From assembly GCF_001642695.1 (NCBI RefSeq), contig NZ_LWCC02000005.1:31215-95214 (forward strand): 64,000 nt of DNA, in the 5' to 3' direction. Shown in pieces: positions 42,389-53,355 of this stretch (positions are counted from its first letter, which is position 1; each line of letters opens with the position of its first letter). The stretch is from Streptomyces chilikensis. Lineage in GTDB: Bacteria > Actinomycetota > Actinomycetes > Streptomycetales > Streptomycetaceae. The notes beneath the pieces were generated by a model. That model was given only the letters and a program-made list of their open reading frames with translations, had not been told where the DNA came from and searched no databases. The position numbers and the translations under genes were made by a program.

Positions 42389-42422
42389 GGTCCGTCCGCG
42401 GCCCCCCCTCCGCGGACGGACC
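42389..42422 (+). terminator. Hairpin between XRE and MFS genes
   Basis: Perfect 13-bp arms (42389-42401, 42410-42422) with a C-rich 8-nt loop. It is 188 bp after the XRE stop but only 92 bp before the MFS start, so it could equally be an attenuator in the exporter leader. The remaining part of the 313-bp gap (42201-42513) shows no gene. Confidence 0.6.
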
Positions 42423-42513
42423 AGCACCCGCCCGGCCCACTTCCCCCTTCGCGCTCTTGCCGGGCAGGCCCGGGCACGCACACGTCCTCATCCACCCAGC
42501 ACTAGGAGACCCC

Positions 42514-43716
42514 GTGCCCTTGGCCCTTCTGGCACTGGCCATCGGTGCCTTCGGCATAGGCACCACCGAGTTCGTGGCCACCGGCCTCTTGCCCCAGGTG
42601 GCGGACACCTTCGGCGTCTCCATTCCCGCGGCCGGATATCTGGTCACCGCCTACGCCGTCGGCGTCCTCGTCGGCGCGCCCGTCATGACCCTGCTGGGCA
42701 CTCGCACTTCCCGCAAATCGATGCTCGCGCTGCTCATGCTGATCTTCGTCGCGGGCAACGCCCTGTGCGCGGCCGCACCGAACTTTCCCCTGCTCCTGGC
42801 CGGCCGGATCTTGGCCTCCTTCACCCACGGAGCCTTCTTCGGCATCGGATCGGTGGTCGCCGCCGGCCTGGTCGCACCCCAGCGCAGGGCCGCTGCCATT
42901 TCCATGATGTTCACCGGCCTCACGGTGGCCAACGTCGCAGGGGTCCCCCTCGGTACCCTGGTTGGCCAGGCAGCCGGCTGGCGCCTCACCTTCGTCCTCA
43001 TCACCGTTCTGGGAATTCTCGGAACCCTGGGAATTCTCCGCTTCGTCCCCGCCGACCCCCGCCCGCAGACGGCCGGGATCAGCGGCGAGATATCAGCACT
43101 GCGCAACCCCCAGGTGCTCTTGGCGATGCTCATGACCATCCTCGGCTTCGGCGGGGTCTTCGCCGCCATCACCTACATCGCGCCGATCCTGACCGAGGTG
43201 TCCTCCTTCACCGACTCCTCCGTGGTCTGGATCCTCGCCATCTTCGGAGCAGGCCTCGTCCTCGGCAACATCATCGGCGGCAGACTCGCCGACACCCACC
43301 TGATGCCGATGCTCTGCACCGCCCTGCTGCTGCTGTGCGCGACACTCCTGTGCTTCTACCTCACCGCCACACACCAGGCAGCCGCAGTCATCTGCACCTT
43401 CCTCGTCGGCTTCTTCGGCTTCGCGACGGTCCCGCCCCTGCAGAAACGAGTCCTCGACAACGCGGCAGGAGCGCCCACACTCGCCTCCTCCCTCAACATC
43501 GGCGCCTTCAACCTCGGTAACGCACTCGCCGCATGGCTCGGCGGCCTCACCATCACCGCCGGACACGGCTACCACTCCCCCACCGCGGTCGGAGCCGCCA
43601 TGGCCGCCACCGCACTCCTCACCGCCATCGCCTCCCACCGCCTCGAAACCAGACGCAAACAACGAAGCAGCATCCCCACCCACCACACCCATGCCGAAGA
43701 AGTGACTGCTCACTGA
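42514..43716 (+). CDS. MFS efflux transporter (AraJ/CmlR-like, DHA1 family)
   Basis: 400 residues from the GTG at 42514 with TAGGAG upstream. Twelve membrane helices in two halves. Helix 1 carries the DHA1 hallmark ALAIGAFGIGTTEFVATGLL; motif A-like GTRTSRKSML; antiporter motif C region GRILASFTHGAFFGIGSVVA and TVANVAGVPLGTLVGQ. The family exports chloramphenicol, arabinose analogues and other small molecules using the proton gradient. Regulation probably by the XRE protein upstream. Codon use is slightly less GC-biased than in neighbours. Confidence 0.92.
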   Translation: MPLALLALAIGAFGIGTTEFVATGLLPQVADTFGVSIPAAGYLVTAYAVGVLVGAPVMTLLGTRTSRKSMLALLMLIFVAGNALCAAAPNFPLLLAGRILASFTHGAFFGIGSVVAAGLVAPQRRAAAISMMFTGLTVANVAGVPLGTLVGQAAGWRLTFVLITVLGILGTLGILRFVPADPRPQTAGISGEISALRNPQVLLAMLMTILGFGGVFAAITYIAPILTEVSSFTDSSVVWILAIFGAGLVLGNIIGGRLADTHLMPMLCTALLLLCATLLCFYLTATHQAAAVICTFLVGFFGFATVPPLQKRVLDNAAGAPTLASSLNIGAFNLGNALAAWLGGLTITAGHGYHSPTAVGAAMAATALLTAIASHRLETRRKQRSSIPTHHTHAEEVTAH

Positions 43717-43815
43717 GCGCTTCGGCTCGCCAGGTATCCCAACGGCTCGGACACTCATCCGCCTTCTGAAGCACTCAGCCGCACCGAGGCTCGCCGGCTG
43801 TTCGGGGCGCGGCTG

Positions 43816-44373
43816 TTACAGCTCGAACTCCAGGTGCTCCACGTCGGTGAAGCGGACCTCCTCGAGGCTGCCGGCGCGGCGGCCGCTGTCCTGGAAGTAG
43901 ACCTCCTTCAGTGCTTCGGCGGCGATCTGCTGGAGTTGCTGGTCGCCGGCGCCGGCCTCCTGGGCGTCGAAGAGGCGGGCGGCGTGCTGCGGGGGCAGGG
44001 CGACGGTCAGGTGCCGGATGCGGTCCTGGTCGGTCGATCCGATCGGGGCGGTGTAACCGAGGCGGGCGCGGGTGTCGATGACGATGCCGCCGGTGGTGGC
44101 CGCCTTCTGCCGGGCCTTGGCCCGGATCTGGGGCTGCCACCGCTTCCTCACCTCGCGGTCCAGGCGCGCGGCGAGGTGAGGGCGGGGCTTCTTGATCTGG
44201 TCCTTCACGTAGCGTTCGACGGTGCGCTGGGAGATGCGCAGCATCTGAGCAACCGCCTTCGTGCCCTTGAGCTGTTTGACCAGGTAGCGCATCTGCGCGC
44301 CCGCGCTCTTGGGCGCCGGGCGGGTGAACGCCTTCTGCACCGCGGCGTCCAGGCCGTCCCCGAACAGGCTCAT
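43816..44373 (-). CDS. tpg: Telomere terminal protein Tpg
   Basis: 185 residues, the family's usual size. It begins LFGDGLDAAVQKAFTRPAPK and continues AQMRYLVKQLKGTKAVAQML, the HTH-like RISQRTVERYVKDQIKKPRP, WQPQIRAKARQKAATTGGIV, and ends FTDVEHLEFEL. This pattern is specific to Tpg proteins, which attach covalently to the 5' ends of linear Streptomyces chromosomes and plasmids and prime end patching. Its ribosome site overlaps the tap stop (13 bp between stop and start), so tap and tpg form an operon. Confidence 0.95.
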   Translation of the reverse strand: MSLFGDGLDAAVQKAFTRPAPKSAGAQMRYLVKQLKGTKAVAQMLRISQRTVERYVKDQIKKPRPHLAARLDREVRKRWQPQIRAKARQKAATTGGIVIDTRARLGYTAPIGSTDQDRIRHLTVALPPQHAARLFDAQEAGAGDQQLQQIAAEALKEVYFQDSGRRAGSLEEVRFTDVEHLEFEL

Positions 44374-44385
44374 CGTGGCCTACTC

Positions 44386-46623
44386 CTACTCTCCGTTGTC
44401 GGCGTCGGTGACGGTGCCGTCCTTGATGTACCGGGCGAGGTTGAGTTCCGGGGCGTTGAACCGCTCGCGGACCTCCTCGCCCCACAACAGCGGCTGGGTG
44501 CCCTCGTGCTTGACCAGGCCCGGGTTGATGCCAAGCTTGAACCCGCCGGGCAGCGGCTTGCCGTCGCGGTAAGGCAGGAAGTCCAGCGGCGAGGGTCCGG
44601 CGGCCGCGTAGACGACGCAGTCGGACAGGATCGCGATGGGGTACTGGCCGGTGAACGCCGCGTGCTTGACGATCTTGCGGTGGAGGTTGATCCGGGTGCG
44701 GGAGATGACCGCGGCGCGGATGTCCGGCCGCCATGTCGGGCGGGACAGGGCCCGCCAGGGTTCGCCGGGCCTCCAGCCCTCGCCCCGGGGCCGCTCGCGC
44801 AGTTTGCCCAGGCCGCCCTTCACCGTCGCTTTGATGGCGGAGACGACGAGCGCCAGCTCCGGGTCGCGGTCCTTGTAGCTGTCCATCGCGGCGAGGAAGT
44901 CGGCCGGCTCCATGTCGGCGTGGACGCCGAGGTCGGCCATGGTGGCGAGGTAGGCGTCACGGAGCCGGTTGTACCAACCGTCCAGGTAGCGGCCGTTCTC
45001 CCGCCGCACCCATGCTTCGGTCGGGCGGACTTCATAGCCGAGCTCCACCGCGTACGCCACGGTCGGAGTGGCGTACCAGGCCGGCCCTTCGGGGCGTTCC
45101 CCCTTAGGCGTGAACGGACTGGGCAGCAGGTCTGCGTCCAGTTGCGCCCACTCCTTGCCGATCTTGACGCGGGACAGGTCGACATGGGACAGGTCGACCA
45201 GCCAGGAGCCGGGCAGCTTCGGGTCGAACGTGGGGTTCTTGACGTGCGTCGGTGCGCCGAGGCCGACGGTCAGGCCATTGGCTCCGGCGGCAAAGGCCAT
45301 GTTGACGTCGATGCCGACCAAGTGCCGCATGGTGCACTCGTCGTCGGTCATCGGTCGTGCCCAGTCGTAGGCTTCCTCGAACAGCTTCTCGGCCGGGCCG
45401 CGGACGTGGAAACGAGGCAGGTCCTTGAGGACCGGGTGACCGTCGGGGGCCTCGCACGGCGCCGGGTCGACCGGGTTCTTGCCCAGCGAGCCGGGGTTGT
45501 GTTCGGAGTGCCGCTTGCCTGTCTCATCGGCTTCGGAGGCGCGGGTCGGCGGATGCAACGCAGTCATCAGTTCCAGACCGGTTACGGCTGCGGAACCGCG
45601 CGGCGTCATCACCCGGGACGCGTAGACGCCCAGCACGCGGGCGAGTTCGGCCGGCGGAAGCTGCCCGGCCTTGCCCCAGTGCCGAGTGTCCAGCGCGTGC
45701 CAGGACGGGATGCACAGCTGCACGCAGGCACGCTCCGAACCGGTCGCGGGACGGTAGATCCGCGCCCACGGACCGAAACCGCGTTTGGTCAGTTTCCACT
45801 CCGCTCGCGCGAGCTGCTTGACGACCTTGTGGCTCTCCGGCAGACGCCCGGCGAGCCGTTCCTCTTCCGTGAGCGTGACGGGCAGACCGTAGCGTTCCAG
45901 CGCGGCCTCGGTGAGCACCAGCAGCGGGTCGGCGTCCTTGCCCGGCCCCGACAGTTTCGGTTGCCCGAGCCTTGCATCCTTGAGCGTCCAGTCGACCAGG
46001 GCCGGGATGCTCTTGGCAGGCACGTCCAGGATCAGGCCGCCGGTGCAGTACGCCACCGTCTTGCCGTCTGCGACGTCGACGACGGCCAGCGGTCCGTTCT
46101 CGAACCGCGGGTCAACGCCCGCCGGGGTGCTGGCCGGAGCAGCCTTTTTCGCGCCCGGGGGGCGGGACGCCGACGGCGTCCTGGCGGTGCGTGCCGGGCG
46201 GGATGCGGCGGCCGGAGCAGCCGCGACGGGAGCAGGGGGCTGGGTGTTCTGGGTTGTGGCCCCGGCCGTGGCCTCGAGGGCCTGGCCCGTGGGCGGAGTT
46301 CGCGTTTCCGTCGGGTCGGGTGCCGCGCCGGTAAACCTGGCGGGTGGCGGGGTGACCGGCTGCTCGGATGCTGGCGCAGCAGGGTAGAGCTCCGCGAGTT
46401 GCCGCAGCAGTCGCGCGTACGCCTCACGTTCCGGGCCTCGCGGCTCGGTCGGTTTCTTCACCGACTCCCAGCCGGAGACCGTGGCCCGCCGCACCTTCAG
46501 CGCGGTGGCCACCTCGTCCAGCGTCAGACCGTGTGCGACGCGCAGCCGCTTGCGTTCCTCCGCCGGCGGTAGCGGAGAGCGGGACGCCACCAGCGCGTCG
46601 ACCGCGTCGAACAACTCGGACAT
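44386..46623 (-). CDS. tap: Telomere-associated protein Tap
   Basis: 745 residues from the ATG at 46623 with AGGAGGTG upstream; typical Tap length. N-terminal XRE-like HTH (about 22-70: RKRLRVAHGLTLDEVATALK, VRRATVSGWESVKKP), a Pro/Ala/Thr-rich linker (about 90-160), then the conserved Tap body (LAVVDVADGKTVAYCTGGLI, WKLTKRGFGPWARIYRPA, HLVGIDVNMAFAAGANGLTV, GWYNRLRDAYLATMADLGVH, AILSDCVVYAAAG). Tap binds the folded 3' overhang of the telomere and recruits Tpg. The promoter holds two near-identical 20-bp repeats that could bind its HTH. Confidence 0.95.
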   Translation of the reverse strand: MSELFDAVDALVASRSPLPPAEERKRLRVAHGLTLDEVATALKVRRATVSGWESVKKPTEPRGPEREAYARLLRQLAELYPAAPASEQPVTPPPARFTGAAPDPTETRTPPTGQALEATAGATTQNTQPPAPVAAAPAAASRPARTARTPSASRPPGAKKAAPASTPAGVDPRFENGPLAVVDVADGKTVAYCTGGLILDVPAKSIPALVDWTLKDARLGQPKLSGPGKDADPLLVLTEAALERYGLPVTLTEEERLAGRLPESHKVVKQLARAEWKLTKRGFGPWARIYRPATGSERACVQLCIPSWHALDTRHWGKAGQLPPAELARVLGVYASRVMTPRGSAAVTGLELMTALHPPTRASEADETGKRHSEHNPGSLGKNPVDPAPCEAPDGHPVLKDLPRFHVRGPAEKLFEEAYDWARPMTDDECTMRHLVGIDVNMAFAAGANGLTVGLGAPTHVKNPTFDPKLPGSWLVDLSHVDLSRVKIGKEWAQLDADLLPSPFTPKGERPEGPAWYATPTVAYAVELGYEVRPTEAWVRRENGRYLDGWYNRLRDAYLATMADLGVHADMEPADFLAAMDSYKDRDPELALVVSAIKATVKGGLGKLRERPRGEGWRPGEPWRALSRPTWRPDIRAAVISRTRINLHRKIVKHAAFTGQYPIAILSDCVVYAAAGPSPLDFLPYRDGKPLPGGFKLGINPGLVKHEGTQPLLWGEEVRERFNAPELNLARYIKDGTVTDADNGE

Positions 46624-46653
46624 GGGACACCTCCTGCCCCTACCCTATCCCGC

Positions 46654-46695
46654 TTAGCGCACGCATCGCGTACTTTTAGCGTACGGATCGCGTAC
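46654..46695 (-). promoter_or_regulatory. Direct repeats in the tap-tpg promoter
   Basis: Two 20-bp copies (46654-46673 and 46676-46695) beginning TTAGCG and ending ATCGCGTAC match at 18 of 20 positions, separated by 2 bp, 30 bp before the tap start. Each contains GTAC/CGTACG-type half-symmetry. A period of 22 bp places the copies two helical turns apart. The 324-bp gap 46624-46947 holds no other gene I can support. Confidence 0.6.
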
Positions 46696-46947
46696 GGAAT
46701 GCCCGGATGCAGTTGTGGTGTGCGTTACAGCCGAAGCGATGGCCAGTTCGGGCGGGCCGACTCCCGCCCAGAGGTCTGGTCACTACGGTCCTGCACATCA
46801 GGAAGGCAACGGCTCCTCGGCGGCTTGGCACACGCCCTGTCTACTGCGTGATGGACGACGCCTGGGCTGTGCCCGCTGGTGGGCACAGTCACCGGACGGA
46901 ACGGAGCACAGTCGAACCGGCCGGAACGACGACCAAGACTTCTTCAG

Positions 46948-47478
46948 ATGCCGGGGGTGGCGGATGGACAGCAGGACCGGTGGCGCGGCGGGGCGGATCA
47001 GCAGTCGGTGCAGCGGCTGCGCACCATGATCGCGGACATGATGGTCGAGTTGCAGCGAGCTGACGGCAAGGCCACTGCGCTGTGCGGAGCCGCAGGAGGG
47101 CTCCTGGCCGCCTGTGTGGGAGTGCTGTCCGGAATGGACGCAGCTCCCCAAGGTCTGGTTGTCGCTCTGCTGTGGGCGTCGATCGTGTTGACAGCAGCGA
47201 CGGGCACGGCTTTGCGGGCTCTTCGTCCGGTGCTTCCCCGGCCGAGTTCTCCCGGAAAGCTGCTCGGCGGGCAGCGAGGCACGGATGTCTTGCCGCTGAT
47301 CGCGTCTCTTGCCGCTATGAGCGATGACGATCGACTGCATGGGGAGGAGGAACGGTTGGCGGTGATGGCTGTTCTTGCACGGCGGAAGTTCCGGATGGTC
47401 CGCATCGCAGTTGATTTGCTCGCCACCGCCCTCACAGTGGCCGGAATTGCACTGTTGGTGGCCTACGTCCCCGGTTGA
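46948..47478 (+). CDS. Pycsar-effector-like (DUF5706-like) membrane protein, orphan
   Basis: 176 residues from the ATG at 46948 (a GTG at 46957 is also possible; neither has a strong ribosome site). Layout: N-terminal helix MIADMMVELQRADGKATALC, two membrane helices (about 50-70 GAAGGLLAACVGVLSG and 76-95 VALLWASIVLTAATGTAL), a cytoplasmic stretch with DVLPLIASLAAMSDDDRL and AVLARRKFRMVRIAVDLL, and a last helix (TALTVAGIALLVAYV). The A/G-D-x-K-A start followed by a hairpin, and the xLxRxK-F/Y-x-x-x-R before the last helix, resemble Pycsar TM effectors. No pyrimidine cyclase gene is in the window, so the call is tentative. Confidence 0.5.
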   Translation: MPGVADGQQDRWRGGADQQSVQRLRTMIADMMVELQRADGKATALCGAAGGLLAACVGVLSGMDAAPQGLVVALLWASIVLTAATGTALRALRPVLPRPSSPGKLLGGQRGTDVLPLIASLAAMSDDDRLHGEEERLAVMAVLARRKFRMVRIAVDLLATALTVAGIALLVAYVPG

Positions 47479-47479
47479 G

Positions 47480-48450
47480 ATCTGAGCTTGCTTCAGTTTG
47501 ACGGACATCCGAGATCAGGGGTTGAGCCCCCGGAAGGATGTCCACCATGGAGAGCATGGGGAAGAAGAAGCCACGCCCTCGCCGCTCGTTCACACCGGAG
47601 TTCAAGGCCGAGATCGTCGAGTTGTGCCGGCGAGGTGACCGCACGATCGGTCAGGTCGCCCGGGACTTCGACCTGACGGAGACCGCGGTGCGGCTGTGGG
47701 TCAACCAGGCCCAGATCGACGCGGGTGAGAAGAACGGCCTGACCAGCGCCGAACGGGACGAGCTGGCCCTTCTGCGACGGGAGAACCGCCGGCTGCGCGA
47801 GGACGTCGAGGCCCTCAAGCGAGCCACAGCTTTCTTCGCGAAGGAGACCCGGTGAACGTCCACCCGTTCATCGAGGCGGAGAAAAACGCAGGTCACAGCG
47901 TCAAAAGAGCCTGTGACCTGCTCAAGGTCTCCCGAGCCGCCTTCTGCGCCCGCCGCTCCGACAAGCCTTCCGAACGCCGCCGCCAGGACGCCGGACTCAC
48001 CGAACGGATCAGCCAGGTCCACGCCGGCTCCCGCGGCGCCTACGGCTCCCCGCGCATCCACGCCGCACTCCAGCAGGCGGGCACGTCATGCGGCAGACGC
48101 CGCATCGCCCGGCCGATGCGCGAAGCCGGCCTCACCGGCCGCTGCCGCCGACGCCGCGTCCGCACCACCGTCCCCGACCCCCACGCCACCTTCCGCCCCG
48201 ACCTCCTGAACCGCGACTTCGCCCCCCCACCAGGATGAACACACGATGGTGCGGCGACATCACCCACATCGCGACCTCGGAGGGCTGGCTCTACCTGGCC
48301 ACCGTCATCGACATCGCCTCCCGCAAGGTCGTCGGCCGGGCCACCGCCGACCACCTGCGGACCTCCCTGGTCACCAAAGCCCTCACCGCCGCCTGGCAGA
48401 CCCGAAAGCCCCGGCCCGGACTGACGTTCCACTCCGACAGAGGCTGCCAG
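47480..48450 (+). mobile_element. IS3-family insertion sequence, truncated
   Basis: Holds orfA and most of orfB of an IS3 element. The left end is near 47480-47500, just after the membrane-protein stop, but I cannot fix its inverted repeat. The right part is missing: after HSDRGCQ the sequence changes abruptly into an IS30-type element at about 48451. Confidence 0.75.
47547..47855 (+). CDS. IS3-family transposase orfA
   Basis: 102 residues from the ATG at 47547 with GGAAGG upstream. HTH_Tnp_1 domain: RRSFTPEFKAEIVELCRRGD, TIGQVARDFDLTETAVRLWV, followed by a leucine-zipper-like coiled coil (ELALLRRENRRLREDVEALK) and FFAKETR. It overlaps orfB by GTGA, as is normal in IS3 elements using a frameshift to make the fusion. 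Confidence 0.9.
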   Translation: MESMGKKKPRPRRSFTPEFKAEIVELCRRGDRTIGQVARDFDLTETAVRLWVNQAQIDAGEKNGLTSAERDELALLRRENRRLREDVEALKRATAFFAKETR

Positions 48451-48465
48451 GGCGGATTCAACTGA
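47852..48465 (+). pseudogene. IS3-family transposase orfB, frameshifted and truncated
   Basis: Starts normally (HPFIEAEKNAGHSVKRACDL, GSRGAYGSPRIHAALQQAG) but runs out of frame in a run of seven Cs near 48224-48231 and stops at 48236-48238. One added C would rejoin the catalytic frame MNTRWCGDITHIATSEGWLY, TVIDIASRKVVGRATADHL and FHSDRGCQ, which has the first two Asp residues. The Glu part is absent because the IS30 element begins there; the shifted frame ends at 48465. Not functional. Confidence 0.85.
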
Positions 48466-49668
48466 TCGTCGCAACACCCCCTGACTGCAGGAGTGCTGGA
48501 TGGTTCGTCGTCAGCAGGCAGCGGATCGAGCGGTGCGTCCGAAGTTGAGGTCCCCGGGGCATCCGAAGTATCAGCGGCACGTCGAAGCGGCGTTCTGGGC
48601 GGAGATCGCCAAAGGGCTTCTGGCCGAGGAAGCCGCCGCTGTCATTGGTGTGGCGCCGGCAGTGGCCACACGCTGGTTCCGGCAGTGTGGCGGCATGCGA
48701 CCGTTCGACCCGACGCCGTCTTCTGGCAGGTACCTGTCCTTCCGTGAGCGTGAAGAGATCGCGCTTCTCAAGGCCCAGGGCAAGGGCGTGCGTGAGACCG
48801 CCCGGGACGTCGGCCGTGACCCAGGGACGATCTCCCGAGAGTTGCGACGCAACGCGGCCACCAGGTGCGGAAAGCTCGACTACCGGGCGTCGGTCGCGCA
48901 GTGGAAGGCCGACATGGCCGCACGCCGCCCGAAGACGGCGAAGCTGGTAGCCAATCCGCGGTTGCACGCGTATGTCCAGGAGCGACTGTCCGGACAGATC
49001 AGCACGCCCGGCGGCAGGGCGGTCGCGGGTCCTGCGACCGGTGTGTGGACGGGACGGAACAAGCCGCACCGCAAGGACCGTGCGTGGGTGCAGGCGTGGA
49101 GTCCGGAGCAGATAGCGCACCGGATCAAGTTCGACTTCCCGGATGATGAGTCCATGCGCATCAGCCACGAGGCGATCTACCAGGCGCTCTACATTCAGGG
49201 CCGCGGAGCGCTCAAGCGCGAGCTGATCCTGTGCCTTCGCACGGGCCGTGCACTGCGGGCACCGCGTGCTCGCTCGCGTCGGAAGACCTGGGCACACGTC
49301 ACACCCGAAACGCTCATCAGCGAACGGCCGGCCGAGGCCGAGGACCGCGCCGTTCCCGGTCATTGGGAGGGCGACCTGATCATCGGGCTGGAGCGTTCTG
49401 CGATCGGCACCGTCGTCGAGCGGTCCACTCGGTTCACGATGCTGATCCACCTCCCCCGTGAGGAGGGCTATCGGCACAAGCACACAGTCAAGAACGGGCC
49501 CGCGCTGGCCGGCTACGGGGCGATCACCATGAAGAACGCCCTTGCCGGCGCGATGTCGTCACTGCCTGGGCAACTGGCACGGTCGCTGACGTGGGACCGG
49601 GGAAAGGAGCTGTCGGCGCACGCCCAGTTCAGAGTCGAGACCGGCATTCCCGTGTTCTTCGCCGATCC

Positions 49669-52089
<2,421 letters not shown>

Positions 52090-52133
52090 CGTGATCTCTC
52101 CTCAACTCTTCGATGAAAGCCGGTGACCTGCCA

Positions 52134-52175
52134 CCTGCCACCGGCCGCCTGCCACCGGCCGCCTGCCACCGGCCG
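52134..52175 (+). repeat. 14-bp tandem repeat, three copies
   Basis: CCTGCCACCGGCCG occurs three times without mismatch, in the gap between the oxidoreductase start and the stop of the SRPBCC gene. Confidence 0.9.
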
Positions 52176-52176
52176 G

Positions 52177-52692
52177 TCAGCCGGTGGGCCAGGTCGGCAC
52201 CTCGCGCGTGGCGTGACGGGAACCCGGACGCACGTGGCTCCCGCTGATCTCGCCGCGCCAGGTGCCGGTCTCACGGCCCTGGCCCTCGACGAACTCCTTG
52301 AAACAGCTCAGCGAACCGTCCACCCAGCGCCGCACCAGCCCGAGCGTCGCCGCCAGCCGCTCCAGCAGCCCGTGGGAACCCTCCGCCTCGATCCGCAGGG
52401 TCACCCGGCACCGTTCGCCGTCCAGCGGCTCGAAGGTCACCGTCCCGGTGTGCCGCGGCGGGTCCAGCGCCTCCCAGCGCATCCGCCGGTCGGGGACCTG
52501 CTCGACGATCTCGGCGTCGAACTCGACGGTCCGGCCGCCGATCCGGGTCACCCAGTGGGTCAGGGCCGCCTGCGTCTGGTCGACGCGTTTCACCCCGTCC
52601 ATGAACCGGGGGAAGGTCTTGAACTGGGTCCACTGGTTGTACGCCACGCGCACCGGGACCTCGACATCGATCGACTGTTCGATAACGCTCAT
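52177..52692 (-). CDS. SRPBCC family protein (cyclase/dehydrase-type)
   Basis: 171 residues from the ATG at 52692. Opens with IEQSIDVEVPVRVAYNQWTQ, FKTFPRFMDGVKRVDQTQ, the start of the Polyketide_cyc2 / SRPBCC group, then THWVTRIGGRTVEFDAEIVE, RMRWEALDPPRHTGTVTFEP. The C-terminal helix GSLSCFKEFVEG closes the cavity. Many streptomycete paralogues occur near stress and general-metabolism genes. It lies upstream of the oxidoreductase gene on the same strand (about 87 bp, with tandem repeats between). Ligand unknown. Confidence 0.85.
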   Translation of the reverse strand: MSVIEQSIDVEVPVRVAYNQWTQFKTFPRFMDGVKRVDQTQAALTHWVTRIGGRTVEFDAEIVEQVPDRRMRWEALDPPRHTGTVTFEPLDGERCRVTLRIEAEGSHGLLERLAATLGLVRRWVDGSLSCFKEFVEGQGRETGTWRGEISGSHVRPGSRHATREVPTWPTG

Positions 52693-52839
52693 GGCCTCGC
52701 CGTCTTCTCGCCGCGCTGGGGGATCCGGGTCCCCCGGGAACGCCGTCCCATGCCGGGCGGGGTTTGGAGGGCCGGACACCGGGACACACAGGCGCCGGGC
52801 GGGCGGCACGCGAGGGCGGGGCGGTTCCAGGAGGGCGTG

Positions 52840-53331
52840 ATGGCGTCGAGCGGCGAGGCCCGGCCAGACGTGGCCGTACTGGTCGGGCTCCAGGCGTCGG
52901 GGAAGTCGACCTTCTACGTGCGCTGCCTGGCCCACCGGTACGCCCTGGTCAGCAAGGACCTCTTCCCGCGGCGGGCGCGCGGGAAGCAGTCGCGGCAGAT
53001 GCGCCAGGTGGCGGAGGCGCTGGAGGCCGGACTGCCGGTGGCGGTGGACAACACCAACCCGGGGCCGCAGGAGTGGGGTCCGCTGATCGAGGCCGGGCAC
53101 GCGCACGGTGCCACCGTGACGGCGTACTGGTTCCCGCCCGACCTCGCCGGCTCGCTGCGCCGGAACGCCGCCCGCGCGGACGCCGCCCGCGTGCCCGACG
53201 TCGGCGTCCGCGCCACCTTCCGCAAGCTCCGGCGCCCCACGACGGCGGACGGTTTCGACGCCGTCCTGGAGGTCCGCCTCGACGGACGCGGCGGCTTCGA
53301 TGTGCGCCCGGCCCCCACCGGGCGGCCCTGA
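52840..53331 (+). CDS. P-loop ATPase, polynucleotide-kinase-like
   Basis: 163 residues from the ATG at 52840 behind AGGAGGG. Walker A GLQASGKSTF at about 15-24, ALVSKDLFPRRARGKQSRQM, VAVDNTNPGPQEWGPLIEAG (the DNTN strand of AAA_33 / T4-Pnk-type kinases), then ATVTAYWFPPDLAGSLRRNA and a C-terminal FRKLRRPTTADGFDAVLEV. Proteins of this set phosphorylate nucleic acid ends or small substrates; small bacterial versions are uncharacterised. It is divergent from the SRPBCC gene and convergent with the phospholipase D gene. Confidence 0.87.
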   Translation: MASSGEARPDVAVLVGLQASGKSTFYVRCLAHRYALVSKDLFPRRARGKQSRQMRQVAEALEAGLPVAVDNTNPGPQEWGPLIEAGHAHGATVTAYWFPPDLAGSLRRNAARADAARVPDVGVRATFRKLRRPTTADGFDAVLEVRLDGRGGFDVRPAPTGRP

Positions 53332-53355
53332 CGGCCCCCGGGGCGCCGGGCGGGG

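Noticed and set aside
43834-46572. Plus-strand open frame of more than 900 codons opposite tpg-tap
   Set aside because: Its translation is low-complexity Gly/Arg/Val antisense of two well-recognised genes.
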